Shown: positions 32,002-44,783 of the stretch, piece by piece
How positions within the stretch are numbered: the stretch's first letter is position 1
Layout of the letters: the number at the start of each line of letters is the position of its first letter
Assembly (NCBI GenBank): GCA_029216955.1
Contig: JANAVB010005597.1
Coordinates: 43,061,035 to 43,125,034, forward strand
Reading direction: 5' to 3'
Length of the DNA: 64,000 bases
Origin: Iris pallida
Taxonomy: Eukaryota > Streptophyta > Magnoliopsida > Asparagales > Iridaceae
Position numbers and translations under genes: made by a program
Notes under the pieces: model-generated
Seen by the model: the letters and a program-made list of their open reading frames with translations, nothing else
The model's database searches: none
Told to the model about the DNA's origin: nothing

Positions 32002-33818
32002 ATGGTGTCTCGGCGGCTAGGGTTTCCGCTCGGGATCCCTACCGCTGGAGAGCACGCCGGAGAGGGCTCCCAGCCTGGCTCCAGTCCGGTGACGACCGGC
32101 GATGAGGGGAAGGACAAGGACGAAGAGGAGGATATGAGAGGAATCGAATCGGCGGGTGGATGGACAACAGTAGAGCGACGTCGGAAGCCGAAAGCTCCTC
32201 CCCAGCCGCGTGATAGAGAAGTTCAAACAAGGGTTGGGGTAACCGCCGGCCGACGCGAGAGGGTCAGAGGACATCCAGCCTAACCCGACCTGTGGCGGCC
32301 TATAGGAGGGAGGTCCCCCTCCCAGGGGGACGAAGGGAGACAGGAGAGAAGAGCATCGACAAAGGAAAGGGGAAGGAAGTTGATAAGGGGGTGAGGCACA
32401 CGCCCATAGGGCCACCATTGCAAGATAGGAGTGCCACTCCTACTGGAGCGTGGGCGAAACCCGTTTCCTGGGCGGAGATTTGCAGGCCTGCGCCGGTTCA
32501 AGAGGAAGTGGATCTGCAATACGTAGATCCGAGCGTCATTAACGGTGTTAGGGTGGTCGAAATCACTGCAGATGATATCCAGGAAACGACTGAATACTGG
32601 AGGAACACTTTGGTGCTATATGTCACGGGCAATAGGCCGTTCTATGGTCAAATTCGGGCGTATGCGTATAGAGTTTGGAAGCCTAAGGGAGATATGGAGA
32701 TTTTCTCATGTGAGAATGGCTTCTACTTCATCAAATTTTCTCTACTCGAAGATTTGGAATGTATTCTCGAAGGTGGCTCGTGGACTTTCGATGGCAGATT
32801 AGTGGTCCTGAAGAGGTGGTACCCTGAGCTAAACTTTGAGAATGACAGATTATCGAAGGTTGCAATATGGATCAGACTGCCATGGCTTTCGCCCTAGCTG
32901 TGGAGTGTTCCATCCATTATGAAACTGGCAAGCATGGTAGGGGTCCCAATACGTAATGATATCCCGACAGCGAGAAGGCAGCGATTATCATATGCCAGAA
33001 TATTTGTCGAAATCTCGGCGTCCGACGTCCTTCCCAGGAAAATTAATCTCGTTTTCCCTAACGGAGAGTGGCTCTCCCAGGACGTGGAATACGAATGGGT
33101 TCCCCCGTCGTGCTCTCTATATAAGTGCTTCGGGCACACCAAGGTGCAATACAGGAACCCCCATGTAGAGGAGGAGAAGGGCAAAGCCCAACAGGAACAA
33201 CAAGAAACCTTAGGCCACCAATGTGGTCATCAAGAATCGACCACCAATCTGATAGATTCGAATCAAGAGGAAGGGGATGACCCAATGGCAATGGAGCAAA
33301 ACAATACTGCTGGAGGAGCGGATATTGGAGGAGAGGACGACCACCGAGCCTCTGTTCTTGGCAAGAGACACGGGATAGATCTCCCTGCACACACGGTTGA
33401 AGGCAACACTCTTGCTATGGTGCTGGTAGGGGAAGCTAGCACAAGGGTGACAATGGGACATATTCGATCGGACTCGGACGGAGGAGTAACAACAAGAGCT
33501 GCTAAGCGGGCGACCATCCACGGAGGGGCTATTGCTAGAGACGGGACAGAACCCAGTCGGAACGACGGAAGGGAAGATGACCAAGCTTTGACAAGGGAGA
33601 ACCCGAGGTGGACGCTTCTAGTGCGAGAATCCTCTCAAGCACATAATTCCCTTAATCAAGCTACAAACCCAGGTGAAGCGGCTGTGCAAAGTAATAGCAT
33701 TGAGGTGAATGCGTTTCCAAGCCGTCCGATGGAGCGCATGAAGGAACAAAAGGACACCCCACTCAGAATTAATGTCTCTCATCCCCTGGAACGTCCGGGG
33801 TGTGAACTCGATCGGTAG
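32002..33818 (+). pseudogene. LINE ORF1 (DUF4283-like, zinc knuckle remnant)
   Basis: ORF1 of plant L1 elements encodes an RNA-binding protein. Here the first ATG is at 32002, and the reading frame shifts between 32260 and 32290. A DUF4283-like region follows (GSWTFDGRLVVLKRW, IWIRLPWL at about 32780-32890). A TAG stop interrupts it at 32895-32897, and the frame resumes through LPRKINLVFPNGEW into a degraded CCHC knuckle (SLYKCFGHTKVQYRNP, with Cys positions lost). The C-terminal 200 residues are acidic and low-complexity, ending at 33816-33818. ORF1 overlaps the ORF2 start (33772). Confidence 0.85.
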
Positions 33819-35386
33819 ATGGAGGGAGGTTCAGAACTTGATAAACGCACACAAGTGTTCGATAGTTGCCAATTTGGGGAGTAAAATTAAAGCTGTTGAG
33901 AAGATAAACAAAAGGACCTCGCCTTATTGGTCGTCTCTCCACAACAGGGAGTTATGCGATTCGTCCCGTATCTGGCTCATGTGGGATACGCGACGTGGTC
34001 TGGCCAGGTACGTCTTATTTTTGAACAATTAATACTCATGGATTTCACTAACAAAGGAGGGTTCCATATGCAATTTGGAGCTGTCTATGGTCATAATGAC
34101 CGTAGACAGCGCTTCCAATTATGGAAGGATATTATTTAGGTAGCTAGCCAAAACGAAGGACAGGTTCCACTACTGCTGAGTGGGGATTTCAATGCTATGA
34201 TGGCTGAGGTGGAGAAAATGGGAGGCCGACCGGTCCCGAACTTCATATTAGCTGATTTTCGTGACTTCCTACTTTCCTCTGGCCTTTCCTGTTTGGATAG
34301 AACTGGCCAAGTATGGACTTGGAGTAATAGTTCATCTCTCAACCGTGTCGTCTGCCTTCTTGACAGAGCCCTATGCAACAACAAATGGATGGAGTTGTTC
34401 CCGGCTAGCAAGGCGGAGGCTTTGTCTTGCGGCACTAGCGATCACTCACCTATTTTGATCTGCTTGGTCCCCGCAGGTACTCCCCGGCGGCGACCGTTTC
34501 ATTTTAACAACGCCTGGCCGCTTATTGGGGGCTACCAGGAGGCGATCACGAGTAGCCTCTCACTTGCAGTTGATGGTAATCCCCAGTTCCGCCTTACTAG
34601 GCGCCTGAAGCAAGTCAAGCGGCTTCTGAAGCTCTGGAACCAATCACGTCCAGTTGAGGACCTTCAAGTTAAGGCCACAGAGTTGCAGGACATGCAGAGA
34701 AAGGTACAGTTGGACCCGAACAATACTGACCTGGTCGACGAAGAGCTCAAGTTGCAAGAGGAGGTTCGACGACTTTGGTTTCTAGAGGAGGTCCAGCTGC
34801 AAAAAAGAGCCAAATGCAGTTGGCTTAAAGACGGGGTCCGCAGCTCAAAGTTTTTTCATGCCATAGTCCGGTCGCGCCGTCATCGCAACAACTTTGGACC
34901 GCTCATGGATGCTACCAGAAGGGTTATCACTGCTGATTATGAGCTACAGGATGAAGCCATAACTTATTACACAACTCTTTATAACCAATCTGGTTACTTG
35001 ACGAAATTCCTGAATATTATTTTCAAAAGGATAGTTACTGATGAAGGCAATAATCTGCTCAGAAAAGAAGTTTCCATGGAGGAGGTCGAACAAATAGTGA
35101 AGGAGTCAGATCCCAATAAGGCGCCCGGGCCTGACGGGTTCAACTCTGCATTTTACAAAACCCACTGGGGATAGCTGAAAGAGCTCGTGTTTCAAGTCGT
35201 CCAGGACTTCTTCAACTCGGGCAGATTACTGAAAGAGATAAATCACACATTCCTTACTCTTATTCCGAAAAAGGAGGGGGCTTCTTCGCTGAGTGATTTC
35301 CGACCAATAGCTTGCTGCAATTTTATTTATAAAATTATCACTCATCTCATGTGTATTAGGATGCAGGACATAATAAGGGGTCTGAT
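33772..35386 (+). pseudogene. LINE ORF2, first part: endonuclease and start of RT
   Basis: Begins at 33772 (MSLIPWNVRGVN, the WN of an AP-type endonuclease). The catalytic Glu expected in an ETK-like motif is replaced (NLGSKIK). A frameshift lies near 34000, a TAG at 34138-34140, then LLSGDFNAM and GTSDHSP mark the catalytic Asp/Asn and Asp-His. RT begins around KAPGPDGFNSAFYK (35110-35160), followed by a TAG at 35172-35174 and FRPIACCNFIYKIIT. It stops at the LARD-B insertion; the last 5 bp (CTGAT) are the target duplication. Confidence 0.9.
35382..35386 (+). repeat. Target-site duplication CTGAT, left
   Basis: Five bases repeated at 44334-44338 immediately outside LARD-B. Confidence 0.93.
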
Positions 35387-35999
35387 TGTAGCTCCCCTTC
35401 CCGAAATTTTTTTTAAAATATTTATTTATTTATTTATTTGATTTAAATGGGGATTTTAGAATTTTTATAAATATTTATTTAGTTAATTATTACGGTAGAT
35501 GATTTTAGCCATGGTTGAGTTTGAGGTACTAGACGACTAGGATTTGTGGCACGGGAGATGTAGCAGTGTGCCTTGACTAGTGTACTAGACATGCCCGGGG
35601 AAACCTAGCCATAGGGATGTCCTAACTAGAAAAACCAGGCCAAGTTGTAGCATGACCATTATAAATAAGTTTTATTAATTACTATTAGATTTATGGATTT
35701 TGCAGGAACCCGGTTGAACCAAGTTAGTCCGAACTGGGCCGAACCAAATCCAAGCCCAGGTAGGCATGTAGTGGGACCAAGTACGGCCTTGTAGACATGT
35801 TTGGTAAGTGCAAGTATTTTTGTATATATTTTGGAATTGGCAAGTATTTTCTAAGAATATTTATTATACGTAAATTATAGGTATTATTAATATTAAATAG
35901 CATAGTAGAATATTTATACGATTTTCTGGGGCCCAGTAATAGAAGTTTATGATATGCCCATCCAGGAGCCACTATAGAATTATTTTAACAACTAGTGGA

Positions 36000-36056
<57 letters not shown>
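36000..36056. repeat. (TTA)n microsatellite, 5' LTR
   Basis: Nineteen or so trinucleotides; present at the same place in the 3' LTR. Confidence 0.95.
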
Positions 36057-36190
36057 GGGGTTATTGAGAATAAACTAATTATTATAATTAGTTATTATTA
36101 ATTTATTCTTTATCAAAGAATAAATTTTGCGTGTATGTGTATTTATATAAATATATATATGTATATGGGTCTATGTGTATTTATATGTAA

Positions 36191-36194
<4 letters not shown>

Positions 36195-36285
<91 letters not shown>

Positions 36286-36378
36286 GAGTGTATATATATT
36301 TATGTATATGTGTGTATATATAAATATTATATGTGTGTATTGTGTGTGTATTAAATATATTATACATATGTATATGTG

Positions 36379-36475
<97 letters not shown>

Positions 36476-36589
36476 GCATATACAAAAAAAAAAATATATA
36501 TATGTATATGTATATACAAGTACAAATGTATTGATGTGTATTTATGTATTTATATGCAAATATATATTATATATTTATGTATATGTGTG

Positions 36590-36670
<81 letters not shown>
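36195..36670. repeat. (TA)n domain of LARD-B 5' LTR
   Basis: Several (TA)n runs separated by GTATGTGTGTATATA-like spacers. It is the source of the long Tyr-Ile ORFs, which are not genes. Confidence 0.95.
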
Positions 36671-36678
<8 letters not shown>

Positions 36679-36831
36679 AAGAAATGGGAAAAGAAATAGA
36701 AAACCCCAGGTAAGCCCAACCCAGCCTTAGAAGCTCGAGCCCGGGCCCAACTTCCCCAGCCTCAGCCAGGCCCGAGCTCAACCGAGCTCCCCAAGTACTC
36801 CAGGCCCCGATCCCTGTAGATAGAACCATTC

Positions 36832-36839
36832 ATATATAT
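36832..36839 (+). promoter_or_regulatory. Probable TATA box, LARD-B 5' LTR
   Basis: ATATATAT just upstream of GCAGCCGAACATATAC and an AAACCCTAATC leader with a GC-rich stretch to about 37015; the same order is found in the B-like LTRs. Confidence 0.55.
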
Positions 36840-38106
36840 GCAGCCGAACATATACATAGATAGCCGAGCAGTTAGAGGAAGGAAGAGATGGTTATGCGCA
36901 AACCCTAATCTCCACCTCAGGACCGTCGACACCCTGCTGCTGCACGCGCCCCCCGGCCACCGCAGCGCCGCCACGCGCGGCCGGAGTCGGCGGCTGAACC
37001 GCACGCTGCGCGCGGGATTGCGACAGTAACAGCAACAACATAGGCCCAGGTAACCCCGTTCTCTTTCACTTTCCGCACTCATCGTTTCATCGTTTTGCGA
37101 ACTACGAAAACCTATGCGCAACCCATATAACCATCTAGGGACCCGTCCAGATGGTTTGTATTGAGTCGACCCAGATTCGACTCGAAGTCAACTCAAAGTT
37201 GTCGAAAAACAGTCCTAAAACAGGACATTAAACCGACCCAACCCCCTGATTTGGAAGGCGGATTCTAGCCGATCTATCGAGAATTTTGGAAATCCAATTG
37301 AATAGGTTTATAGACAACCTAATAGGGATTAAAACCCAATTATTAGTTTTAAATCTTGTGGTTTATATAGTTAATTAAATCCGGATGAAAATCGGGAAAA
37401 AAAAATTGTGAAAACTGTTTTCAAAAATTAGAAAATCCTTCGACTCGACGTGCATCCCGCCAAACCGGGCGACGTGGTCGTGAACCGAAAGCATCGAAAA
37501 CTGCGTAACGGCTTCGTGGTCGTGTGGGCTTTGACGGAATTCAAATTGGTCGCGTGTGCGCGACGAATTTGATGCGTATCCGTCGAAATTCATCGTATCG
37601 GCCTCCGTACAAATTTCCCAATTACTTTGTGTACGCTCGTCAGATCGAGACGAAACTTGCGCCAGCAGGACCGTATCATTTTTCTGGTACTGTATGCCAA
37701 GTTTGGTCCGATTCTGAGACAGTTGATAAAATTGTCGTATTGCGGGCCCCCGGTCCGACTCAACGGGCGATTTTGTGCACGACCCGCCGGAATCCAACTC
37801 TGGACATACGGTTGGGTTCGTATCGAAAAACCGGATCCGTAGACATGTAGTTTGACGACTTTAAAGACCATTGACCCTGGCACACTTTTCGGTGTAAAGC
37901 GGGTCCATCGGCGGATACCGTTTTGTCCGAAATTACCGTTTTGCCCCTGTATCCAGAATTGGACTTAAGGATAGGCAATCCTAGCTAATTTGACTATTCT
38001 GACAACATTGGTAATATTTGTTTCAGCTTTCGGAGACAGTTGTGATGACTTGGACTGTATGACTTGCCAGTTGACGGTATATTATTGGATCTTCGTGCAA
38101 CCACCA

Positions 38107-38123
38107 GGCAAGTATACCTTGCC
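38107..38123 (+). promoter_or_regulatory. Leader palindrome, LARD-B 5' LTR
   Basis: GGCAAGTATACCTTGCC, same loop as in the B-like LTR. Confidence 0.65.
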
Positions 38124-38356
38124 TTCCTCTACAGTTTTACTTACATGCATTTTTTTTCATTTTTCAGTCATTTGATTGTTTATGGACATGTGCTTTTCGT
38201 GTTATTTTCTGTGGAGTTGTTTTTATTGTTTATAGCCATGTTCATGTTTTGGCCTTGTGTTTCACATTTGGAGTTCTCGTCAGTACCTTGCTTGAGTCGT
38301 GTCATAGAACGAGTACATGTAAGTGAACTGCTAAATCCTTGACATTGTTTCCTTGG

Positions 38357-38735
38357 CACCAGAGAGTCCACACTTGGGACGAGGGTGTTTTTCTTGATCT
38401 GTTTACATCCGTGAGTCCACGCTAGGGACTAGGATGTCGATTAATTGCACCAGAGAGTCCACGCTCGGGACGAGGGTGTAGACTTGACTTGACTTGACTT
38501 GCACCAGAGAGTCCACGCTCGGGACGAGGGTTCTTACATCAGAGAGTCCACACACGGGACGATGATGTAGTATTTGCACCAGAGAGTCCGCACTCGGGAC
38601 GAGGGTGCCTTGCCGTGAACTAACCAGAGAGTCCACACTCGGGACGAGGGTTAGTACTAACCAGAGAGTCCACACTCGGGACGAGGGTTAGGGTTTAGTT
38701 CAAACCCGTGAGTCCACACTCGGGATGAGGGTTTG
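38357..38735 (+). repeat. Hairpin array, nine units, LARD-B 5' LTR
   Basis: Unit limits: 38357-38387, 38405-38437, 38447-38479, 38501-38532, 38536-38568, 38576-38608, 38619-38655, 38656-38691, 38701-38735. Outer arms by unit: CACC/GGTG, ACATCC/GGATGT, CACC/GGTG, a mismatched one, ACATC/GATGT, GCACC/GGTGC, ACTAACC/GGTTAGT, CTAACC/GGTTAG, CAAACCC/GGGTTTG. The inner GTCC/GGAC pair is nearly invariant (GGAT in the last unit still pairs through a wobble). The minus-strand TLVPSVDSLVQ ORF here is a shadow of the array. Confidence 0.9.
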
Positions 38736-39332
38736 GTTTCTTCCATTGATCTCGTGATTATCGTTCATCCGGCAGTTCATTTGTACATAGTTGTTCTAGT
38801 GTTCGTGTTTGTGTTCGTAGTCATTTGTCTTGTCCTTGTTCTTTCTTGTTTATTTCCTTGTGCATGATAAAACTGTTAGATAGACATGTATATTATGTAT
38901 CTTACTATGTCCTCTGAGGACCTGATGATCTCCTCAGGTTTAGCGATTGCATTGAGTTAGCTAGTAGTTCTGGATGGCGGAGGATTTGTGGTTCTTGCGG
39001 GATTCAGGTACCGTTATTGTGTTTATTATCCGCTCGTGCTTTTCATACCTTATCATGAGATATCATGTTTCTTGATTTCGTTTTAGACTCTTGTTATTTC
39101 CTTTAGAGTCTTATCGGACATATATGCTAGTGGACTGCAGACCACGACCCATAGTGTTCATTCATGTTCCATATTCTTATTGTGGATTGAGATATAGATT
39201 TGTTTGCCATGAGTTGGCAGTATACCATAGCCTTGACAGCGTTTACGCATTCGAGTCGGGCTGGAGTCCGCTCGATGCGTAGCTGGGGCTTAGACACGCT
39301 TCGTATCTGAAAAGCAGGTGCGGGTCGTGACA

Positions 39333-39904
39333 AATTTTTTTGGTGGCCCATGCAGGTCAGAGCATATCGTACCGGTTACGTAACTGTACTGGTACGAGCC
39401 TGCGACTTTGACTAGACTTTAGAAATCTCAATCCAGTCTGCCTTGAAAATTCTCCTAGAAATTCTCCACGTCCTTGAAAACTCTATATTTGCTCTCAATT
39501 ATACTTCCTTGCTTCCTGTGCCATTGATTCTCGTCCCTTTTATTTTGGGGTGACGAATGATCGTGCTATCTAGGATTTATCAAAAATTCTTAATTTATAG
39601 TATAATATTGCTTGACTATTGAATATTGGTTGTTTATATATATGAGGGATTATAGGTACCATATGTCCTAGGTAGTCTTGGTAGAATTTTTAGTTACTAG
39701 TTAGAAGATTATATGATTTTAGTGACTTGTATTTCAAGGAAGTAGTGTGATCAAAGGTGGGTAGAAGTCCTCAAGTATTCGAGGTTATAAAATATTTATG
39801 AGAAATTAAATTTGGGGAGATTAAGGTAATAGTAGACTTTGAATTTAAGGGATGGTCACGAATTGGAATTTCGAGGACGAAATTATTTTTAAGGTGGGTA
39901 GATT
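39333..39904 (+). other. LARD-B internal domain
   Basis: 572 bp, no ORF of substance. After the LTR it reads AATTTTTTTGGTGGCCCATG, then CAGGTCAGAGCATATCG. The TCAGAGCATA part resembles the second half of the usual initiator-Met primer site (TGGTATCAGAGC), which appears interrupted by about 12 bases shared with LARD-A. The 3' end carries TTTCGAGGACGAAATT and the polypurine tract AAGGTGGGTAGA. Confidence 0.85.
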
Positions 39905-40413
39905 TGTAGCTCCCCTTCCCGGAATTTTTTTTAAAATATTTATTTATTTATTTATTTGATTTAAATGGGGATTTTAGAATTTTTATAAATATTTATTTAG
40001 TTAATTATTACGGTAGATAATTTTAGCCATGGTTGAGTTTTGAGGTACTAGACGACTAGGATTTGTGGCACGGGAGATGTAGCAGTGTGTCTTGACTAGT
40101 GTACTAGGCATGCCCGGGGAAACCTAGCCATAGGGATGTCCTAACTAGGAAAACCAGGCCAAGTTGTAGCATGACCATTATAAATAAGTTTTATTAATTA
40201 TTATTAGATTTATGGATTTTGCAGGAACCCGGTTGAACCAAGTTAGTCCGAACTGGGCCGAACCAAATCCAAGCCCAGGTAGGCATGTAGTGGGACCAAG
40301 TACGACCTTGTAGACATGTTTGGTAAGTACAAGTATTTTTGTATATATTTTGGAATTGGCAAGTATTTTCTAAGAATATTTATTATACGTAAATTATAGG
40401 TATTATTAATATT

Positions 40414-41174
<761 letters not shown>

Positions 41175-41279
41175 AAATAGCATAGTAGAATATTTATACG
41201 ATTTTTTGGGGCCCAGTAATATGAGTTTATGATATGCCCATCCAGGAGCCACTATTGAATTATTTTAACAACTAGTGGA

Positions 41280-41342
<63 letters not shown>

Positions 41343-41478
41343 GGGGTTATTGAGAATAAACTATTTATTATAATTAGTTATTATTAATTTATTCTTTATC
41401 AAAAGAATAAATTTTGCGTGTATGTGTATTTATATAAATATATATATATATGTATATGGGTCTATGTGTATTTATATG

Positions 41479-41482
<4 letters not shown>

Positions 41483-41569
<87 letters not shown>

Positions 41570-41598
41570 GAGTGTATATATATTTATGTATATGTGTG

Positions 41599-41669
<71 letters not shown>
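41483..41669. repeat. (TA)n domain, second copy in 3' LTR
   Basis: Two TA runs (41483-41568 and 41605-41669) separated by CGAGTGTATATATTTATG-like sequence. Confidence 0.95.
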
Positions 41670-41681
<12 letters not shown>

Positions 41682-43107
41682 AAGAAATGGGAAAAGAAAT
41701 AGAAAACCCCAGGTAAGCCCAACCCAGCCTTAGAAGCTCGAGCCCGGGCCCAACTTCCCCAGCCTCAGCCAGGCCCGAGCTCAACCGAGCTCCCCAAGTA
41801 CTCCAGGCCCTGATCCCTGTAGATAGAACCATTCATATATATGCAGCCGAACATATACATAGATAGCCGAACAGTTAGAGGAAGGAAGAGATGGTTATGC
41901 GCAAACCCTAATCTCCACCTCAGGACCGCCGACACCCTGCTGCTGCACGCGCCCCCGGCCACCGCAGCGCCGTCGCCCGCGGCCGGAGTCGGCGGCTGAA
42001 CCGCACGCGCGCGCGGGATTGCGACAGTAACAACAACAACATAGGCCCAGGTAACCCCGTTCTCTTTCACTTTCCGCACTCATCGTTTCATCGTTTTGCG
42101 AACTATGAAAACCTATGCGCAACCCATATAACCATCTAGGGACCCGTCCAGATGGTTTGTATTGAGTCGACCCAGATTCAACTCGAAGTCGACTCAAAGT
42201 CGTCGAAAAACAGTCCTAAAACAGGACATTAAACCAACCCAACCCCCTGATTTGGAAGGCGGATTCTAGCCGATCTATCGAGAATTTTGGAAATCCATTT
42301 GAATAGGTTTATAGACAACCTAATAGGGATTAAAACCCAATTATTAGTTTTAAATCTTGTGGTTTATACAGTTAATTAAATCATGATAAAAATCGGGAAA
42401 AAAAATTGTGAAAACTGTTTTAAAAAATTAGAAAATCCTTCGACTCGACGTGCGTCCCGCCAAACCGGGCGACGTGGTCGCGAACCGAAAGCATCGAAAG
42501 CTGCGTAACGGCTTCGTAGTCGTGTGGGCTTTGACGGAATTCAAATTGGTCGCGTGTGCGCGACGAATTTGATGCGTATCCGTCAAAATTCATCGTATCG
42601 GCCTCCGTGCAAATTTCCAAATTACTTTGTGTACGCTCGTCAGATCGAGATGAAACTTGTGCCAGCAGGACCGTATCATTTTTCTGGTCCTGTATGCCAA
42701 GTTTGGTCCGATTTTGAGACAGTTGATAAAATCGCCATATCGCGGGCCCCCGGTCCGACTCAATGGGCGCTTTTGTGCACGGCCCGTCGGAATCCAACTC
42801 TGGACATACGGTTGGGTTCGTATCAGACAACCGGATCAGTAGACATATAGTTTGACGACTTTAGAGACCATTGACCCTGGCACGCTTTTCCGTGCAAAGC
42901 GGGTCCAACGGCGGACACCGTTTTTGCCCGAAATTATCGTTTTACCCCTGTATTCAGAATTGGACTTAAGGACAGGCAGTCCTAGCTAATTTGACTATTC
43001 TGAGAACATTGGTAATATTTGTTTCAGCTTTCGGAGGCAGTTGTGATGACTTGGACTGTATGACTTGCCAGTTGACGGTATATTATTGGATCTTCGTGCA
43101 ACCACCA

Positions 43108-43124
43108 GGCAAGTATACCTTGTC
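43108..43124 (+). promoter_or_regulatory. Leader palindrome, LARD-B 3' LTR
   Basis: GGCAAGTATACCTTGTC; the single change (C to T) leaves a G-U pair in RNA. Confidence 0.6.
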
Positions 43125-43357
43125 TTCCTCTACAGTTTTACTTACATGCATTTTCTTTCGTTTTTTCAGTCATTTGATTGTTTATGGACATGTGCTTTTC
43201 GTGTTATTTTCTGTGGAGTTGTTTTTATTGTTTATAGCCATGTTCATGTTTTGGCCTTGTGTTTCACATTTGGAGTTCTCGTCAGTACCTTGCTTGAGTC
43301 GTGTCATAGAACGAGTACGTGTAAGTGAACTGCTAAATCCTTGACATTGTTTCCTTG

Positions 43358-43736
43358 GCACCAGAGAGTCCACACTCGGGACGAGGGTGTTTTCCTTGAT
43401 CTGTTTACATCCGTGAGTCCACGCTAGGGACTAGGATGTCGATTAATTGCACCAGAGAGTCCACGCTCGGGACGAGGGTGTAGACTTGACTTGACTTGAC
43501 TTGCACCAGAGAGTCCACGCTCGGGACGAGGGTGTTTACATCAGAGAGTCCACACACGGGACGAGGATGTAGTATTTGCACCAGATAGTCCATACTCGGG
43601 ACGAGGGTGCCTTGCCGTGAACTAACCAGAGAGTCCACACTCGGGACGAGGGTTAGTACTAACCAGAGAGTCCACACTCGAGATGAGGGTTAGTGTTTAG
43701 TTCAAACCCGTGAGTCCACACTCGGGATGAGGGTTT
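43358..43736 (+). repeat. Hairpin array, nine units, LARD-B 3' LTR
   Basis: Colinear with the 5' LTR array. The fourth unit, mismatched in the 5' LTR, pairs here (CACC/GGTG); the eighth has CGAGATGAG in place of CGGGACGAG and loses inner pairing. Confidence 0.9.
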
Positions 43737-44333
43737 GGTTTCTTCCATTGATCTCGTGATTATCGTTCATCCGGCAGTTCATTTATACGTAGTTGTTCTA
43801 GTGTTCGTGTTTGTGTTCGTAGTCATTTGTCTGGTCCTTGTTCTTTCTTGTTTATTTCCTTGTGCATGATAAAACTGTTAGATAGGCATGTATATTATGT
43901 ATCTTGCTATGTCCTCTGAGGACCTGATGATCTCCTCAGGTTTAGCGATTGCATGGAGTTAGCTAGTAGTTCTGGATGGTGGAGGATTTGCGGTTCTTGT
44001 GGGATTCAGGTACCATTATTGTGTTTATTATCCGCTCGTGCTTTTCATACCTTATCATGAGATATCATGTTTCTTGATTTCGTTTTAGACTCTTGTTATT
44101 TCCTTTAGAGTCTTATCGGACATATATGCTAGTGGGTTGCAGACAATGACCCATAGTGTTCATTCATGTTCCATATTCTTATTGTGGATTGAGATATAGA
44201 TTTGTTTGCCATGAGTTGGCAGTATATCATAGCCTTGACAGCGTTTACGTATTCGAGTCGGGCTGGAGTCCGCTCGATGCGTAGCTGGGCTTGGACACGC
44301 TTCGTATCCGAAAAGCGGGTGCGGGTCATGACA

Positions 44334-44783
44334 CTGATCTCTACCAACCAATCTGCGTTCATCAAAGGCAGATCTATTGCTGAGAATTGCCTTCTGGCTC
44401 ACGAACTTGTACGAGACTTCAACAAAGCTGGTGGGAGGAAAGGGTACGTAAAGCTGGATCTCCGCAAAGCTTACGACATGGTTAATCGTGACTTTGTCTG
44501 CGAGGTACTTCGGAGTATGGGGTTCGAGAAGTGGTGTGTTGACAGAATTCGTGAGTGTATCACTACTCCCACGTTCTCTATACTTATCCAGGGGCAGCCT
44601 TATGGGTACTTGGAAGTAATAGGGGTCTGAGGCAGGGGGACCCGCTCTTCCCCTACTTATTCACCATTGTGATGGAGTACTACTCATGTATGATGGCTAT
44701 AGCAGTACACAGAAAGCAGCTTATACCTCTCTTCCGGCAGGTAGATCCTATAGTTTTCTATCGTATATACGCTGATGACTTAT
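44334..44783 (+). pseudogene. LINE ORF2, middle part: RT core
   Basis: Starts with the CTGAT duplication (44334-44338) and reads LISTNQSAFIKGRSI, KLDLRKAYD (RT motif A) and, after a frameshift near 44600-44620, GLRQGDPLFPYLF and YADDLL (motif C, catalytic Asp pair). It is cut at 44783 by the minus-strand solo LTR; CTTAT at 44779-44783 is that insertion's duplication. Confidence 0.9.

Larger units (their letters stand above)
35387..39332 (+). repeat. LARD-B 5' LTR
   Basis: Order: AT-rich start with (TTTA)n, a (TTA)n tract (36000-36056), long interrupted (TA)n (36195-36670), promoter and GC-rich leader (36700-37030), a segment shared with the B-like LTRs but without their MITE (37440-37990), leader palindrome (38107-38123), hairpin array (38357-38735), then the CGGGTCGTGACA end. 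Confidence 0.94.

Noticed and set aside
38403..38675. Minus-strand ORF with repeated TLVPSVDSLVQ, resembling a repeat protein
   Set aside because: It is the antisense reading of the hairpin array; the length of the spacers between units varies and no start or domain context exists.
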